A stretch of DNA of 64,000 nt from an uncultured Pelagibacteraceae bacterium (GTDB lineage Bacteria; Pseudomonadota; Alphaproteobacteria; Pelagibacterales; Pelagibacteraceae), in the NCBI GenBank assembly GCA_902596925.1, contig CACJVT010000004.1, positions 45,504 to 109,503 of the forward strand, read 5' to 3'. Below the pieces are notes generated by a model, which saw only the letters and a program-made list of their open reading frames with translations, searched no databases and was not told where the DNA came from. Every line of letters starts with the position of its first letter. Position 1 is the first letter of the stretch. The position numbers and the translations under genes were made by a program. Below, one piece after another: positions 22,781 to 36,393 of this stretch.

Positions 22781-25654
22781 TTATTCAAAAACTTTCTTAA
22801 TAATTTCTTGTTGTTGTGAAATATGTCTTTTTGCATAACCAGTAGCTGGTGACGCATCTGGACTTCTTCCAATATAAGAAATCTTTTTATTATTAGCCTT
22901 TATATTATCTAATGTCCATTGGATATAATCTCTAGCAGAAAACCAGGCTCCCATATTTTTTGGCTCTTCCTGACACCAATAAAATTTAGCTTTTTTTGCA
23001 TAAGGTTTTAGCTCTTTTGCAAGTGCCTTAGCTGGAAAAGGATAAAGTTGCTCAATTCTATAAAATATAAGATCATCTCTTTTAAATTTTTCTCTAGCCT
23101 CAAGCAAATCAAAATAAATTTTTCCTGAACATAAAATTACTTTTTTAATTTTTTCCTTTTTTTTCAATTTAATAAAACCTTTTACCTTTGGATCTATTGC
23201 GTGATCCCATAAAACTCTATGAAATGTGTTTTTTTTACTAAAATCGCTTAAGCTTGAAACACAATGTTTATGTCTAAGTAAAGATTTTGGAGTCATTATA
23301 ATTAGAGGTTTTCTGAAATCTCTATGCATCTGTCTTCTTAGTGCATGAAAATAGTTTGCAGGTGTTGTGCAATTCATCACCTGCATATTGTCATTTGAAC
23401 ATAATTGTAAAAATCTTTCTAATCTAGCAGAAGAATGCTCAGGACCTTGACCTTCATAGCCGTGAGGCAATAACATAACTAACCCAGAAGCTCTTGACCA
23501 TTTTCTTTCTCCTGAAGCAATAAATTGATCTATGACTACTTGAGCACCATTAGCAAAATCACCAAATTGAGCTTCCCAAATTGTAAGTGTATTAGGTTCA
23601 ACTAAACTATAACCGTATTCAAAGCCTAAAACAGCTAATTCAGATAAGAAACTGTCTACAATTTCAAAATTCTTTTGATTTTTAGATATTTTGTTTAACG
23701 GAACATATCTAGAATTATCTATTTGATTTCTTAATACTGAATGTCTTTGACTAAATGTACCTCTTCCCGAGTCCTGACCAACCAATCTTACTGGGTAACC
23801 TTCCTCCAACAAAGATCCGAACGCCAAAGCTTCAGCTGTGGACCAATCAATTTTTTCCTCATTATTAACGTTTGATTTTCTGTTTTCTAAGACTTTAGCG
23901 ATAGTTTTATGGATGTTAATTTCTTTAGGTATTGTATTTATTTTTTCAGAAATATTTTTTAATTTTTTAATATCATAACCCGTAACGCCTCTTTTATCTT
24001 TTCCTCTCGCTGGTTTATATCTTGACCATGTACCCTCAAACCATTCAATTTTAGGCTTGTAATTTTTTGCATTCTTATATTGATCATCAAGTAATTCCTT
24101 AAATTCTTTTATAGATTTTTTAAAATAATCATCAGTAATTGATCCTTCATTTATTAATTTTTCACCATAAACTTTGATGGGTGAAGGGTGTGAACGGATT
24201 TTTTTATACATTAATGGTTGAGTAAAAGACGGTTCATCCCCCTCATTATGACCAAATCTTCGATAACAAATTAAGTCTATAACAACATCCCTGTTAAATT
24301 TTAATCTAAAGTCGGTTGCTATTCTTGCAGCATAAACAACTGCCTCAGGATCATCACCGTTAACATGAATTATTGGCGCTTCAACCATTTTAGCAATATC
24401 AGAAGGGTAAGGTGATGATCTTGCAAATCTTGGACTTGTAGTAAATCCTATTTGGTTGTTCACTATAATATGGATAGTTCCACCTGTATTATGTCCTGGA
24501 AGACCAGACATTGCAAAACATTCTGCTACAACTCCTTGGCCTGCAAAGGCTGCATCTCCATGAATTAAAATTGGTATAACTTTATTTCTCTCTCTATCCT
24601 TATGGAAATATTGTTTAGCCCTTGTCTGTCCTAAAACTACAGGGTTTACTGCTTCAAGATGTGATGGATTATCTGTTAAACTTACATGCACTTGATTTCC
24701 ATCAAATTCTCTATTTGATGAAGCCCCTAAATGATATTTGACATCTCCTGTATCGTCCTCTGATTTTAAACTAATCTCTCCAGCAAATTCATTGAAAATT
24801 CTTTTATAAGATTTTTGTAAGACATTGGCTAAAACATTCAATCTTCCTCTATGGGACATTCCTATTTTAACTTCTTTTACTTTTGATTGACCGCCAATTT
24901 TAATTATTTGCTCAAGGGCGGGGATTAAACTTTCGCCTCCATCTAAACCAAATCTTTTTGTACCAACATATTTTGTGTGTAAAAATTTTTCAAAACCTTC
25001 AGCTTGAATTAATTTGTTAAGAATGGCTTCTTTTCCATTCTGGGTGAATTTAAAATCATCTACTTTTTCAACTCTGTCTCTAAACCATTTTCTTTCAGTT
25101 GGATTTGAAATATGCATATATTCAAAACCTAAAGATCCACAATATTTTTCTCTTAAAAATTTTAAAATTTCAGAAATGCTAGAGTATTGTCTATTAATGA
25201 CTCCATCTAAAAAAATTTTATTATTATATTCCTCCTTCTTAAATCCATATGACTCAGGATGGAGTTCTTCTAAATAATCGGCTTTTAAAAGACCTAGAGG
25301 ATCTAATTTAGCAATCAAATGACCTCTCTGTCTGTAAGATCTAATCATAGCAACAGCTTTTATAGAATTTGCATTAGATTGTTTTGAAACTAATTCACCT
25401 TGATTTTCGTTACCATTATTCAAATTTTGTAATTTTTTGATTGATACTTTTTTTGATGGACTCCATGATGGACCATTGATTTCATTTACAATTATGTCTG
25501 CCTCATCACCGATCTGATTAAAATATATTTTCCAACTATCAGGCAAAGATGGATCATTATTAACAAACTTAAGATACATCTCCTCAATAAAAGCACTATT
25601 GGATTTACTTAAGAAAGCAGTCTTTTCAAATTCAAGATTTTTAGAAGATGACAT
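22781..25654 (-). CDS. sucA: 2-oxoglutarate dehydrogenase E1
   Basis: 'GMSHRGRLNVLANVL', 'HGDAAFAGQGVVAE', 'PHGYEGQGPEHSSARLERFLQLC', 'RHKHCVSSL'. Confidence 0.98.
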   Translation of the reverse strand: MSSSKNLEFEKTAFLSKSNSAFIEEMYLKFVNNDPSLPDSWKIYFNQIGDEADIIVNEINGPSWSPSKKVSIKKLQNLNNGNENQGELVSKQSNANSIKAVAMIRSYRQRGHLIAKLDPLGLLKADYLEELHPESYGFKKEEYNNKIFLDGVINRQYSSISEILKFLREKYCGSLGFEYMHISNPTERKWFRDRVEKVDDFKFTQNGKEAILNKLIQAEGFEKFLHTKYVGTKRFGLDGGESLIPALEQIIKIGGQSKVKEVKIGMSHRGRLNVLANVLQKSYKRIFNEFAGEISLKSEDDTGDVKYHLGASSNREFDGNQVHVSLTDNPSHLEAVNPVVLGQTRAKQYFHKDRERNKVIPILIHGDAAFAGQGVVAECFAMSGLPGHNTGGTIHIIVNNQIGFTTSPRFARSSPYPSDIAKMVEAPIIHVNGDDPEAVVYAARIATDFRLKFNRDVVIDLICYRRFGHNEGDEPSFTQPLMYKKIRSHPSPIKVYGEKLINEGSITDDYFKKSIKEFKELLDDQYKNAKNYKPKIEWFEGTWSRYKPARGKDKRGVTGYDIKKLKNISEKINTIPKEINIHKTIAKVLENRKSNVNNEEKIDWSTAEALAFGSLLEEGYPVRLVGQDSGRGTFSQRHSVLRNQIDNSRYVPLNKISKNQKNFEIVDSFLSELAVLGFEYGYSLVEPNTLTIWEAQFGDFANGAQVVIDQFIASGERKWSRASGLVMLLPHGYEGQGPEHSSARLERFLQLCSNDNMQVMNCTTPANYFHALRRQMHRDFRKPLIIMTPKSLLRHKHCVSSLSDFSKKNTFHRVLWDHAIDPKVKGFIKLKKKEKIKKVILCSGKIYFDLLEAREKFKRDDLIFYRIEQLYPFPAKALAKELKPYAKKAKFYWCQEEPKNMGAWFSARDYIQWTLDNIKANNKKISYIGRSPDASPATGYAKRHISQQQEIIKKVFE

Positions 25655-25689
25655 CGCTATTAGTTAATATAGACCTAGAAAGAAATTTT

Positions 25690-26565
25690 TCAATTAGACA
25701 ATTTATTTAATAATGTTTTTCCAATCTTTGATGGAGAGTTGGCCATGGTTATTCCACAATCCTCCATTTTTTTAATCTTTTCCTTCGCACCACCTTTACC
25801 ACCTGAGATTATGGCTCCTGCATGACCCATTCTTCGTCCTGGTGGGGCAGTTACGCCTGCTATAAATCCAACGATTGGTTTTTTTATTTTATGATTTTTA
25901 ATGAAATCTGCAGCCTCTTCCTCAGCTGTCCCTCCAATTTCACCAATCATTAAAATTGATTGAGTATCCTCATCGTTTAAAAATAGATCTAGACAATCTA
26001 TAAAATTTGTACCATTGATAGGATCACCTCCAATTCCAATGCAAGTTGATTGTCCTAATCCATTTTCTGTAGTCTGAGCTACTGCTTCATAAGTTAAAGT
26101 TCCTGATCTTGAAACTATCCCAACTGTTCCTTTTTTATGAATGCTGCCAGGCATTATACCAATTTTACACTCATCAGGAGTTATGACACCTGGACAGTTG
26201 GGGCCTATCAATCTACTTTTCGAATTATTCAATCTCTGTTTAACTTTTAACATATCCTGAATAGGAATCCCTTCAGTTATGCATACAATTAGTTCTACAG
26301 ATGCATCTATTGCTTCAATAATTGCTGAGGCTGCAAATTTGGCTGGGACGTATATCATAGTTGCATTAGCTCCCTCGGATTCTCTTGCCTCTTTCACTGT
26401 ATTAAAAACTGGAAGGCCCAAATGTTTTTGGCCACCTTTTTTTGGTGTCACTCCACCTACTAAATTTGTTCCATATTTGATTGCTTGCTCAGAGTGAAAT
26501 GTTCCATGGGAACCTGTAAATCCTTGACAGATTAATCTAGTATTTTTATTGACTAAAACTGACAT
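25690..26565 (-). CDS. sucD: Succinyl-CoA ligase alpha subunit
   Basis: '[16 protein letters not shown]', '[20 protein letters not shown]', '[18 protein letters not shown]'. Confidence 0.97.
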   Translation of the reverse strand: MSVLVNKNTRLICQGFTGSHGTFHSEQAIKYGTNLVGGVTPKKGGQKHLGLPVFNTVKEARESEGANATMIYVPAKFAASAIIEAIDASVELIVCITEGIPIQDMLKVKQRLNNSKSRLIGPNCPGVITPDECKIGIMPGSIHKKGTVGIVSRSGTLTYEAVAQTTENGLGQSTCIGIGGDPINGTNFIDCLDLFLNDEDTQSILMIGEIGGTAEEEAADFIKNHKIKKPIVGFIAGVTAPPGRRMGHAGAIISGGKGGAKEKIKKMEDCGITMANSPSKIGKTLLNKLSN

Positions 26566-27725
26566 TTACTTAATTGCCTCAACAATTTTTTTGGCTGCAT
26601 CATCTAAATTTTCAGCAGATATTAATTTTAAACCTGAATTATCTAATATTTCTTTACCTTCTTTAAAATTTGTACCAGCTAGTCTAACTACCAAAGGAAC
26701 ATTGATTTTCATTTCTTTTGCAGCATCTACAACGCCTTGAGCTAGAACATCACATCGCATTATGCCACCAAAAATATTGATTAATATACCTTTTACATTT
26801 TTATCTGACAAAATTATTTTGAAAGCCGCTGAGACCTTTTCTTTTGATGCTCCCCCGCCAACATCTAAAAAATTTGCTGGCTCTTCTCCATATAATTTTA
26901 TTATATCCATAGAAGCCATTGCTAAACCAGCTCCGTTAACCATGCATCCAATGCTGCCATCTAATTTGATATAAGCTAGGTCATGTTTACTAGCTTCAAT
27001 TTCAGTAGGATCTTCCTCATTTAAATCTCTAAGTTCTAAAATTTCGGGATGTCTAAACAAAGCGTTACTATCAAAATTTACCTTTGCGTCTAAACAAATA
27101 ATTTTTTTTTCTTTTGTGAGTATTAAAGGGTTTATTTCAACCATATTTGCGTCAGTTTCAACAAACATCTTATAGATTGATTTAATTAAAGATATTGCCT
27201 CGTTTTTTAGATTGTTCTCTAATTTAAATATTTGAATAATCTTTTCACACTCATCATTTGAAATTTCTTCTTTTAATTCTACTTTAGTTGTCGAAATTTT
27301 GTCAGGTGATTTGCTTGCTACATCCTCAATGTCCATTCCACCTTGGTCGCTAGAGATAAAAGCAATTTTTGAAGTAGCTCTATCTACCAAACATGATAAA
27401 TAAAATTCTTTCTCGATATGTGATGAAACTTCAACATATAATCTTTTAACTTCTCTTCCTTCAGGTCCTGTCTGATGAGTTATTAATTTTTTTCCTAAAA
27501 GCTCTTTGGCCGATTTCTCAAGTTCTTCGAGATTATTCAGAATTTTAACACCTCCCGCTTTCCCTCTTCCACCTGCATGAATTTGAGCTTTTAAAACATA
27601 TTTTTCTGTTTTTAATGACTTACATTTCTTTAAAAGTTCCTCAACCGTTAAACCAAATACACCTTCTGGTACAATCGCTCCAAATTTTTTTAAAATTTGT
27701 TTTGCCTGATGCTCGTGTATATTCA

Positions 27726-27726
<1 letters not shown>
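26566..27726 (-). CDS. sucC: Succinyl-CoA ligase beta subunit
   Basis: 'MNIHEHQAKQILKKFGAIVPEG', 'QIHAGGRGKAGGVK', 'VNGAGLAMASMDIIKLYG', 'FGGIMRCDVLAQGVV'. Confidence 0.98.
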
Positions 27727-28694
<968 letters not shown>

Positions 28695-30188
28695 TTACTT
28701 CATTGTTGGCATCACAAATTCAGCACTAGATCTAATTCCTGAGGGCCATCTTGAGGTTATCGTTTTTAATTTAGTATAAAATTTTATTCCTTCCATTCCA
28801 TGCATTGCACTATCTCCAAACAAAGATCTTTTCCAACCACCAAAACTATGAAAAGCCATTGGCACAGGTATTGGTACATTTATACCAACCATTCCAACCT
28901 GAATCTTGCTTGCAAAAGTTCTACCTGCATCTCCATCTCTTGTATAAATACTTACACCATTTCCATATTCATGATCATTTATTAATTTAGAAGCTTCCTC
29001 AAAAGTTTTAACCCTTACAACAGATAGAACTGGGCCAAATATTTCCTCTTTATAAATCCTCATATCTTTTGTTACATGATCAAATAAACAGCCACCAATA
29101 TAAAAGCCATTTTCATATCCTTGTAATTTTAAATTTCTTCCATCGACAACTAATTTCGCACCCTCTTTTACGCCCAAATCAACATAACTTTTTACTTTTT
29201 CTAAGTGTTCTTTAGTAACTAAAGGGCCCATTTCTGAGTTTTTGTCCATTCCTGGTCCAACTTTTAAAGCCTCTGCTTTTTTTGATAATCTAGACACTAG
29301 TTCATCTCCAATATCACCAACTGCTACAGCCACTGACTGAGCCATACATCTTTCTCCAGCGGAGCCATAAGCTGCACCCATTAAGCCATTCACAGCACCA
29401 TCTAAATCGCAGTCTGGCATCACTACTAAATGATTTTTAGCTCCTCCTAATGCCTGAACTCTTTTTTCATTTTTTGCTGAATTTTCATAAATATATTTAG
29501 CTATAGGAGTTGAACCAACAAAACTAACTGCTTTAATATCTTTGTTATTTAAAATTGCATCTACTGATTCTTTGTCTCCATTTACCACATTAAATACACC
29601 GTCTGGAACACCGGCTTCTTTCAATAATTCTGCTAATCTGATTGCACAAGAGGGATCTTTTTCTGATGGCTTTAATATAAATGTATTTCCACATGCAATA
29701 GCAATTGGAAACATCCACATCGGAACCATAGCTGGAAAATTAAATGGTGTTATTCCGGCAACAACACCGAGTGGTTGACGCATTGACCAGCTGTCAACAT
29801 CTGTCCCTACATTTTCTGAAAATTCTCCTTTAAGTAAATGTGGAATTCCACAAGCAAATTCTACAACTTCTAATCCTCGTGTTAATGAACCTTTTGCATC
29901 CTCATAAACTTTTCCGTGTTCAGAAACAATTAATTGTGTAAGTTCATCAGAATTTTTTTCAATCAACTCTTTAAATTTAAACATTATCCTTGCTCTTTGG
30001 AGTGAAGGTTTTAATGACCATGTCTCAAAAGCTTTTTTTGCAATCTCTACTGCTTGATCTAAATCACTTGAGGAGGCAAGTCTTACTTGCTTTTCCTGTT
30101 CACCAGTAGCGGGGTTAAAAACTTTTCCTTTTTTATCTGAACTTCCGGGAATTATCTTTCCACCTACAAAATGTTCAATTAATTTCAT
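28695..30188 (-). CDS. mmsA: CoA-acylating methylmalonate-semialdehyde dehydrogenase
   Basis: 'GVVAGITPFNFPAMVPMWMFPIAIACGNTFILKPSEKDPSC', 'GSAGERCMAQSVAV', 'FHSFGGWKRSLFGD'. Confidence 0.93.
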   Translation of the reverse strand: MKLIEHFVGGKIIPGSSDKKGKVFNPATGEQEKQVRLASSSDLDQAVEIAKKAFETWSLKPSLQRARIMFKFKELIEKNSDELTQLIVSEHGKVYEDAKGSLTRGLEVVEFACGIPHLLKGEFSENVGTDVDSWSMRQPLGVVAGITPFNFPAMVPMWMFPIAIACGNTFILKPSEKDPSCAIRLAELLKEAGVPDGVFNVVNGDKESVDAILNNKDIKAVSFVGSTPIAKYIYENSAKNEKRVQALGGAKNHLVVMPDCDLDGAVNGLMGAAYGSAGERCMAQSVAVAVGDIGDELVSRLSKKAEALKVGPGMDKNSEMGPLVTKEHLEKVKSYVDLGVKEGAKLVVDGRNLKLQGYENGFYIGGCLFDHVTKDMRIYKEEIFGPVLSVVRVKTFEEASKLINDHEYGNGVSIYTRDGDAGRTFASKIQVGMVGINVPIPVPMAFHSFGGWKRSLFGDSAMHGMEGIKFYTKLKTITSRWPSGIRSSAEFVMPTMK

Positions 30189-30230
30189 GAATAGGATCTT
30201 TTAGAGTAAAAATTCTTATTAGTCTATTGT

Positions 30231-31010
30231 TTAAATATTAGCTGTTGCTAACATTTTCTTTATTTCAGCAATTGCCTTTGCAGGGTTTAAACCTTTAGGG
30301 CATGCGCTAGTACAGTTCAAAATAGTATGACAACGATACAATTTAAGTTCATCAGCTACTTTTTTTAATCTAGCTTGTCTTTCCTCATCTCTACTATCGA
30401 TAATCCATCTATAAGCTTGTAATAAAACTGCTGGTCCTAAATACTTATCTCCATTCCACCAATAACTTGGGCAAGAAGTAGAACAACAAGCACACATAAT
30501 ACATTCATAAGCACCATCAAGCTTAGCTCTATCCTCTTTTGACTGAATTAATTCAGCTGACTCAGATTTTGAACTCGATTTTAACCATGGCTCAATAGAT
30601 TTATATTGCTTGTATAATCCATCTAAATCTCCGATTAGATCTTTTTTAACTTTTAAGTGTGGCAACGGATAAATATCAATATCTCCATCAATATTTTCAT
30701 GAGGTGTTGTGCAAGCAAGACCATTTTTACCACCCATGTTCATTGCACACGATCCACATACACCGTGAGCACATGATCGTCTGTAAGCAAGAGTGGGGTC
30801 TATTTCATTTTTAATTTTATTTAAAATATCTAATACTTTAGATGGGCAGTTATCCATATCGACCTCATATGTGTCGATTCTCGGACCTTCTCCTGATGAT
30901 GGATCCCATCTATATACATTAACTTTTCTTAAATTTTTTGAGCCGGTTTTGTCCTTAAAATATTTACCTTTTTTTGTTTTGGAATTCTCAGGTAAACTGA
31001 TTTGCACCAT
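30231..31010 (-). CDS. sdhB: Succinate dehydrogenase iron-sulfur subunit
   Basis: '[24 protein letters not shown]', '[17 protein letters not shown]', '[21 protein letters not shown]'. Confidence 0.98.
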   Translation of the reverse strand: MVQISLPENSKTKKGKYFKDKTGSKNLRKVNVYRWDPSSGEGPRIDTYEVDMDNCPSKVLDILNKIKNEIDPTLAYRRSCAHGVCGSCAMNMGGKNGLACTTPHENIDGDIDIYPLPHLKVKKDLIGDLDGLYKQYKSIEPWLKSSSKSESAELIQSKEDRAKLDGAYECIMCACCSTSCPSYWWNGDKYLGPAVLLQAYRWIIDSRDEERQARLKKVADELKLYRCHTILNCTSACPKGLNPAKAIAEIKKMLATANI

Positions 31011-32785
31011 TAATATACTCTCTCCTGAGGTGGAAAATACTGTACTTCATTGGTTAATGTAGACTTATGAACATCTCTATAACTTATTTTTGATTTTTTT
31101 CCATCACACCAAGCTAATGTATGTTGCATAAACTTCTCATCATCTCTTTTTGGATAATCTTCTCTTGCATGAGCTCCTCTACTTTCTTTTCTATTATAAG
31201 CTGAGTCAACTGTCACAACTGCTTGTCTAATTAAATTATCAAATTCTAAAGTTTCTACTAGGTCAGTATTAAATATTAATGATTTATCTTTGACCGATAA
31301 AGAGTCTAACCCATCAAATGTTTGTCGTATTTCATCAACACCCTCTTTAAGTGTTTTCTCTGTTCTAAAAACCGCACATTTTGATTGCATTGTTTTTTGC
31401 ATGGACAATCTTAGTTCAGCAGTACCAATATCTCCGTCGGAGTTTCTAATCTTATCAAAACGATCTAAACATTTTTGAGTTTCTGACTCACTAATCTCCT
31501 CATGTGGTGTACCAGGTTTAATTAGTTCAGCAGCTCTTTTTGCAGCTGCTCTTCCAAAAACAACGAGATCAATTAAAGAGTTAGACCCTAATCTATTTGC
31601 TCCATGAACTGAAACACAAGCTGCTTCTCCTATAGCCATAAGTCCTGGAACAGTTTTTTCAGAACCATTTACAGTCAAAACTTCTGCTTTATAATTAGTT
31701 GGTATACCACCCATGTTATAATGAACTGTGGGTACAACTGGAATTGGATCTTTAGTAACATCTACATTAGCAAATAATCTTGCTGCATCTGTTATACCTG
31801 GCAATCTACTTTCTATAATTTCTTTATCAAGATGGCTTAAGTTCAAATGAACATGATCTTGATCTTTTCCAACTCCTCTTCCTTCATTAATTTCAATTGA
31901 CATTGACCTACTTACAACGTCACGTGATGCTAAATCCTTAGCTTTAGGAGCGTATCTTTCCATAAATCTTTCACCTTTAGAATTTGTAAGATAACCTCCT
32001 TCACCTCTCGCTCCTTCTGTTATTAAGGTGCCGTGTCCATAAATTCCAGTTGGATGAAATTGTACAAACTCCATGTCTTGTAACGGTAGACCTGCTCTTA
32101 ACACCATTGCATTTCCATCACCAGTACATGTATGAGCAGATGTTGCAGAATAGTAAACTTTTCCGTAGCCACCTGTAGCAATAATAACAATATGAGATCT
32201 AAATCGATGAATAGTTCCATCATTTAAATTCCATGCTATCAATCCTTTACATTCCCCATCTTTCATTAAAAGATCGAGAGCAAAATACTCAATAAAAAAC
32301 TCTGTCTTATGTTTTAAAGCTTGACCATATAGAGTGTGCAAAATTGCGTGTCCTGTTCGATCAGCTGCAGCACATGTTCTTTGAACTATTCCATTTCCAT
32401 AATTTTTGGTCATACCACCAAAAGGTCTTTGATAAATTTTGCCATCCTCTGTTCTGCTAAATGGGACACCATATTTTTCCAATTCTATAACTGCCTTAGG
32501 GGCTTCTTTGCAAAGGTACTCGATACTATCTTGGTCTCCTAACCAATCTGCTCCTTTTACAGTATCATACATATGCCAACGCCAATCGTCTTCACCCATG
32601 TTTCCAAGGGCAGCTGAAATTCCACCTTGCGCAGCAGAAGTATGACTTCTTGTTGGAAATACTTTTGAAATACATGCAGTTTTTAATCCTGCCTCACTTA
32701 AACCAACAGCAGCTCTTAAGCCGGAACCACCAGCACCAAGGACTACAACGTCATATTCATGATCTATTATTTTATATGAACTCAT
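31010..32785 (-). CDS. sdhA: Succinate dehydrogenase flavoprotein subunit
   Basis: '[20 protein letters not shown]', '[20 protein letters not shown]', '[27 protein letters not shown]'. Confidence 0.98.
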   Translation of the reverse strand: MSSYKIIDHEYDVVVLGAGGSGLRAAVGLSEAGLKTACISKVFPTRSHTSAAQGGISAALGNMGEDDWRWHMYDTVKGADWLGDQDSIEYLCKEAPKAVIELEKYGVPFSRTEDGKIYQRPFGGMTKNYGNGIVQRTCAAADRTGHAILHTLYGQALKHKTEFFIEYFALDLLMKDGECKGLIAWNLNDGTIHRFRSHIVIIATGGYGKVYYSATSAHTCTGDGNAMVLRAGLPLQDMEFVQFHPTGIYGHGTLITEGARGEGGYLTNSKGERFMERYAPKAKDLASRDVVSRSMSIEINEGRGVGKDQDHVHLNLSHLDKEIIESRLPGITDAARLFANVDVTKDPIPVVPTVHYNMGGIPTNYKAEVLTVNGSEKTVPGLMAIGEAACVSVHGANRLGSNSLIDLVVFGRAAAKRAAELIKPGTPHEEISESETQKCLDRFDKIRNSDGDIGTAELRLSMQKTMQSKCAVFRTEKTLKEGVDEIRQTFDGLDSLSVKDKSLIFNTDLVETLEFDNLIRQAVVTVDSAYNRKESRGAHAREDYPKRDDEKFMQHTLAWCDGKKSKISYRDVHKSTLTNEVQYFPPQERVY

Positions 32786-33105
32786 AAGCTAGAGATTAAT
32801 ATAATTGTAATTAGAGGAATTACTACTGCTGATGCATATAAAAGCTTATTTGCGACACTTTTGATTTTATCATTTTTAATATAATCCTCAAAAACCTCAC
32901 TTATACTTAAAGCTGAAAAAAAATAAGCATTTATTATAAAAATGCTAAACAAAAATTTAGATAAAGGCTTTGTAAAAAATTCTATTAAATTTAAGTATTC
33001 TTTATCATAAATCATTGTGAAATTTAAAATAAACCATGTCATCAATGGCACTAGCAAAACTCCACTTATCTTTAAAAAAATCCATTTTTTAGTCGCGCTA
33101 ATCAT
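32782..33105 (-). CDS. sdhD: Succinate dehydrogenase membrane anchor subunit SdhD (putative)
   Basis: Small 3-TM protein between sdhA and sdhC; called mainly from gene context. Confidence 0.8.
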   Translation of the reverse strand: MISATKKWIFLKISGVLLVPLMTWFILNFTMIYDKEYLNLIEFFTKPLSKFLFSIFIINAYFFSALSISEVFEDYIKNDKIKSVANKLLYASAVVIPLITIILISSL

Positions 33106-33106
33106 A

Positions 33107-33490
33107 CTAAATAAAATTTTTTCCTAATGTAAAAAAAATAATCGTCAAAATTATTGATCCAAATATTACTATTAAACCCGTAATCCTAGTTATCTTAAGT
33201 TCAAAACCATAACCTAAATCCATTATTAAGTGTCGGATTTCACTTAATATTTGAAATGAAAAAGACCATGTGATTCCCAAAATTATAAATTTTCCAAATA
33301 ATGATTTTAAAAATAAATTAATTGCTTCATAATTATTTTCGCCAAGAAGAAGTAAGCAAGACCAAATACAAATAAAAGTAATTCCAATAATATTTATTAT
33401 TCCTGTAATTCTATGAGTAATTGAAACCAAAGAAGAAATATGCCATCTATAAATTTGAATATGTGGCGATAGAGGAGTTTTATTTTCCAT
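33107..33490 (-). CDS. sdhC: Succinate dehydrogenase cytochrome b556 subunit
   Basis: 'PLSPHIQIYRWHISSLVSITHRITGI' and 'HLIMDLGYGF'. Confidence 0.92.
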   Translation of the reverse strand: MENKTPLSPHIQIYRWHISSLVSITHRITGIINIIGITFICIWSCLLLLGENNYEAINLFLKSLFGKFIILGITWSFSFQILSEIRHLIMDLGYGFELKITRITGLIVIFGSIILTIIFFTLGKNFI

Positions 33491-34487
33491 AAAAATTATT
33501 TTTAATTAATGTTTCAGCTATTTCAACTGCATTCAATGCAGCGCCTCTTAAAAGATTATCAGATACAATCCACAAATTTAATCCATTTTTTGCTGTTTTA
33601 TCTTCTCTTATCCTTGAAATAAAAGTTTCATCTTTTCCTTCTGCCTCTAATGGTGTCGAGTAACCTCCATCAATTCTTTCATCAATTACTTTGCAACCAT
33701 CAAAACTATTCAATGCTTTTTTAATTTGTTCTAATGAAAAAGATTTCTCAAATTGAATATTTACCGACTCCGAGTGAGAGACAGATATTGGTAACCTAAC
33801 ACATGTTGCTGTTAGATCGATTTTATCATCTAAGATTTTTTTAGTCTCATTTCTCATTTTTAACTCTTCTTTCGTGTAGCCATCTTCTGAAAAAACATCG
33901 ATATGTGGAATAGCATTAAAAGCAATCGGTTTTGTAAAATTTTCAGATTTAATATCTTTACCTTCTAAAGCTAATTTAGTTTGTTTAATCAGTTCATCCA
34001 TAGAGGCTTTACCAGCACCAGAAACAGATTGGTATGTTGAAACAACTATTCTTTTAATTACAAATAAGTCATGTAATGGTTTTAATGCGATTACTAATTG
34101 TGCTGTTGAGCAATTAGGATTTGCAATAATATTTTTTTTAATATTGTTTAAAGCATCTGAATTTACCTGCGGGACTATTAAAGGAACATCCGGATCCATT
34201 CTGAAAAAACTAGAATTATCAATTACTAAACAATGCTTGGCTGCTTTTTCAGCAAATTTTTCAGAAATTTTACCGCCTGCTGCAAAAAAAGCGATTTTAA
34301 CTTTGGAAAAATCAAAATTTTCTAATTCACTCACTACAATATCTTTACCTTGAAAATGAATTTTTTTTCCAGCACTTTTAGACGAAGCAACTAAGTAAAG
34401 ATTTCCTAAAGTAAGTCCTTTTTTTTCGAGAACTTCCAGAGTTTTTCTTCCGACATTACCTGTTGCTCCTACTATTGCTATATTCAT
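33480..34487 (-). CDS. asd: Aspartate-semialdehyde dehydrogenase
   Basis: 'IAIVGATGNVGRKTLEVLEKKG', 'IIANPNCSTAQLVIALKPLHD', 'STYQSVSGAGKASMDEL'. Confidence 0.95.
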   Translation of the reverse strand: MNIAIVGATGNVGRKTLEVLEKKGLTLGNLYLVASSKSAGKKIHFQGKDIVVSELENFDFSKVKIAFFAAGGKISEKFAEKAAKHCLVIDNSSFFRMDPDVPLIVPQVNSDALNNIKKNIIANPNCSTAQLVIALKPLHDLFVIKRIVVSTYQSVSGAGKASMDELIKQTKLALEGKDIKSENFTKPIAFNAIPHIDVFSEDGYTKEELKMRNETKKILDDKIDLTATCVRLPISVSHSESVNIQFEKSFSLEQIKKALNSFDGCKVIDERIDGGYSTPLEAEGKDETFISRIREDKTAKNGLNLWIVSDNLLRGAALNAVEIAETLIKNNFYGK

Positions 34488-34502
34488 GATGTAGGGTTTA
34501 TA

Positions 34503-35612
34503 CTAGATGAAAGGTAAATCGCAAACTTTTACAGCTATTAAATTTCCATCAATTTCCAATAATCCTGTAGCAGATGCTTTACAATGCGGCTCATTTATCA
34601 TTGCAATACCTATAGACTTTTTAAAATGAGGTGAATAACAGGCAGATCTTAAATCCCCAATTAAATTTCCTTTTTCATCTTTGATATTAAGAGATTTAGT
34701 TAAATTAATTTTGCTAATATCAATCTGAACACCCATTAATTTTCTTTTGATCCCGTCTTTTTGAATCTTTTTCAATTTTTCCTTACCTAAGAAATCTATA
34801 TCTGTATCTAGATTTACATACTTTTCAAAACCACATTCAAATGGATTATCATTATTGTCAAAATCGTTTCCATAAGAAAGTAAACCACTTTCTATTCTTT
34901 CAATTAAATTTGGACATCCAGCTTTTACATTAAATTCTTTTCCTAATACAAAGAGTTGATCATATAAATCTAATCCGGATTTAGTATTTTCAACATAGAT
35001 CTCAAAACCTCCTTGTTTTGACCAACCAGATCTAGCAATTAAATGTTTTACACCCTCAAAATCATAATAATCAAATCCAAAAAATTTTAACTCTTTTATC
35101 TCCTTACCAAAAATTTTTTCCATCAAATCAAAAGATTTGGGTCCTTGAATTGCTAAGATATCAACATTAGGCTCAAAAATTTTTACATTGAATTTATTTC
35201 CTGATGCTAATCCTTTTGCAAAAAAAATGACATCGGAGTCAGCAATTGAGATCCACCATCTATCTTCAGCTAGCTTTAAAATAACTGGATCGTTTACTAA
35301 ATTTCCACTTTCATCAATTATTGGGCAATAATAACATCTACCAATTTTGGAATTGGATAAATCTCTACAGGTCATAAGTTGAACAAGTTTCGCTGCATCA
35401 TTGCCTGAAATTTCAACCTGTCTTTCTGCTGATACATCCCATACTTGAACATTTTTTTTTAAATGATCACAGGTTTCTTCTAAAGATCCAAATGCTGCTG
35501 GTAACAGCATATGATTATAAACTGTGTAGGCAGTCACACCTTGATTTTCAATTCTTGAAGTATACGGAGTACTTCTCACTCTTCTTGATTTAGCTATTGG
35601 ATAACTTTTCAT
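34503..35612 (-). CDS. dmdA: Dimethylsulfoniopropionate demethylase DmdA (GcvT/aminomethyltransferase-fold family)
   Basis: 369-aa GcvT-fold protein ('[32 protein letters not shown]', '[15 protein letters not shown]'), clustered with DmdB- and DmdC-like genes. Confidence 0.85.
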   Translation of the reverse strand: MKSYPIAKSRRVRSTPYTSRIENQGVTAYTVYNHMLLPAAFGSLEETCDHLKKNVQVWDVSAERQVEISGNDAAKLVQLMTCRDLSNSKIGRCYYCPIIDESGNLVNDPVILKLAEDRWWISIADSDVIFFAKGLASGNKFNVKIFEPNVDILAIQGPKSFDLMEKIFGKEIKELKFFGFDYYDFEGVKHLIARSGWSKQGGFEIYVENTKSGLDLYDQLFVLGKEFNVKAGCPNLIERIESGLLSYGNDFDNNDNPFECGFEKYVNLDTDIDFLGKEKLKKIQKDGIKRKLMGVQIDISKINLTKSLNIKDEKGNLIGDLRSACYSPHFKKSIGIAMINEPHCKASATGLLEIDGNLIAVKVCDLPFI

Positions 35613-36385
35613 TTATTTAAGAATTCTAAAATCTTTTCTCTCATTTCGAATGCTTTTTCAATCATTATCATATGGCCACATCCTTTAATCACGTGAGTAG
35701 TTGAATTTTTAATCAAATTAGAGAATTTTTTTCCTGCTTCTAAATTAACCATTTTATCTAATTCTCCAAATATAAGCATCGATGGTAGATCAATTACTTT
35801 TGCAGCCTCAGAGCCATTTGAATAATCGTTACATGCATTTAAATCAACAGCCAAAATTTCACTTATATCTCTCGGCGATTGAATGATTTTTTCTACTGGG
35901 TTACCACCAATAAACTTTTTTGAACCCTCATATCCCCATTTCATCATTAATTTAACAGCGTCTGAGTGTCCGCTTTGAGCTAATTCAATTAGATCCGGAT
36001 GTACCGGCATTTTATTTGAACCTCCAACAAAAACTAATTTTTTGAGTCTCTCTTTATATCTTGAAGAATATTCGAGTATTTCTAAACATCCTTGAGAATG
36101 ACCAACTAAAATTAAGTTTTTTAATTTTAATTTATCAAATACTTTTTCCATCCAATCAGCAATTTTTTCAATACTATCTAAACAAGGACCATCTGAATTT
36201 CCATGTCCAGGTAAATCTATAGATAATACATTATAATTTTTTGATGAAAAAAATTGTTCAGCTAGCGACCAAACAATGTGTGAGAGACCACTTCCATGTA
36301 AAAATACTATCGTATCTTTATTTATATCTATACCCTGACCAGAGTCGGATGCATGAATGTTTTTGTTTTCTAGTTGGAATATCAA
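35609..36385 (-). CDS. Alpha/beta-fold hydrolase inside the dmd cluster
   Basis: '[13 protein letters not shown]', nucleophile '[12 protein letters not shown]', 'IFGELDKMV', '[12 protein letters not shown]' form a complete hydrolase triad. Confidence 0.88.
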   Translation of the reverse strand: MIFQLENKNIHASDSGQGIDINKDTIVFLHGSGLSHIVWSLAEQFFSSKNYNVLSIDLPGHGNSDGPCLDSIEKIADWMEKVFDKLKLKNLILVGHSQGCLEILEYSSRYKERLKKLVFVGGSNKMPVHPDLIELAQSGHSDAVKLMMKWGYEGSKKFIGGNPVEKIIQSPRDISEILAVDLNACNDYSNGSEAAKVIDLPSMLIFGELDKMVNLEAGKKFSNLIKNSTTHVIKGCGHMIMIEKAFEMREKILEFLNK

Positions 36386-36393
36386 TTATTTTC

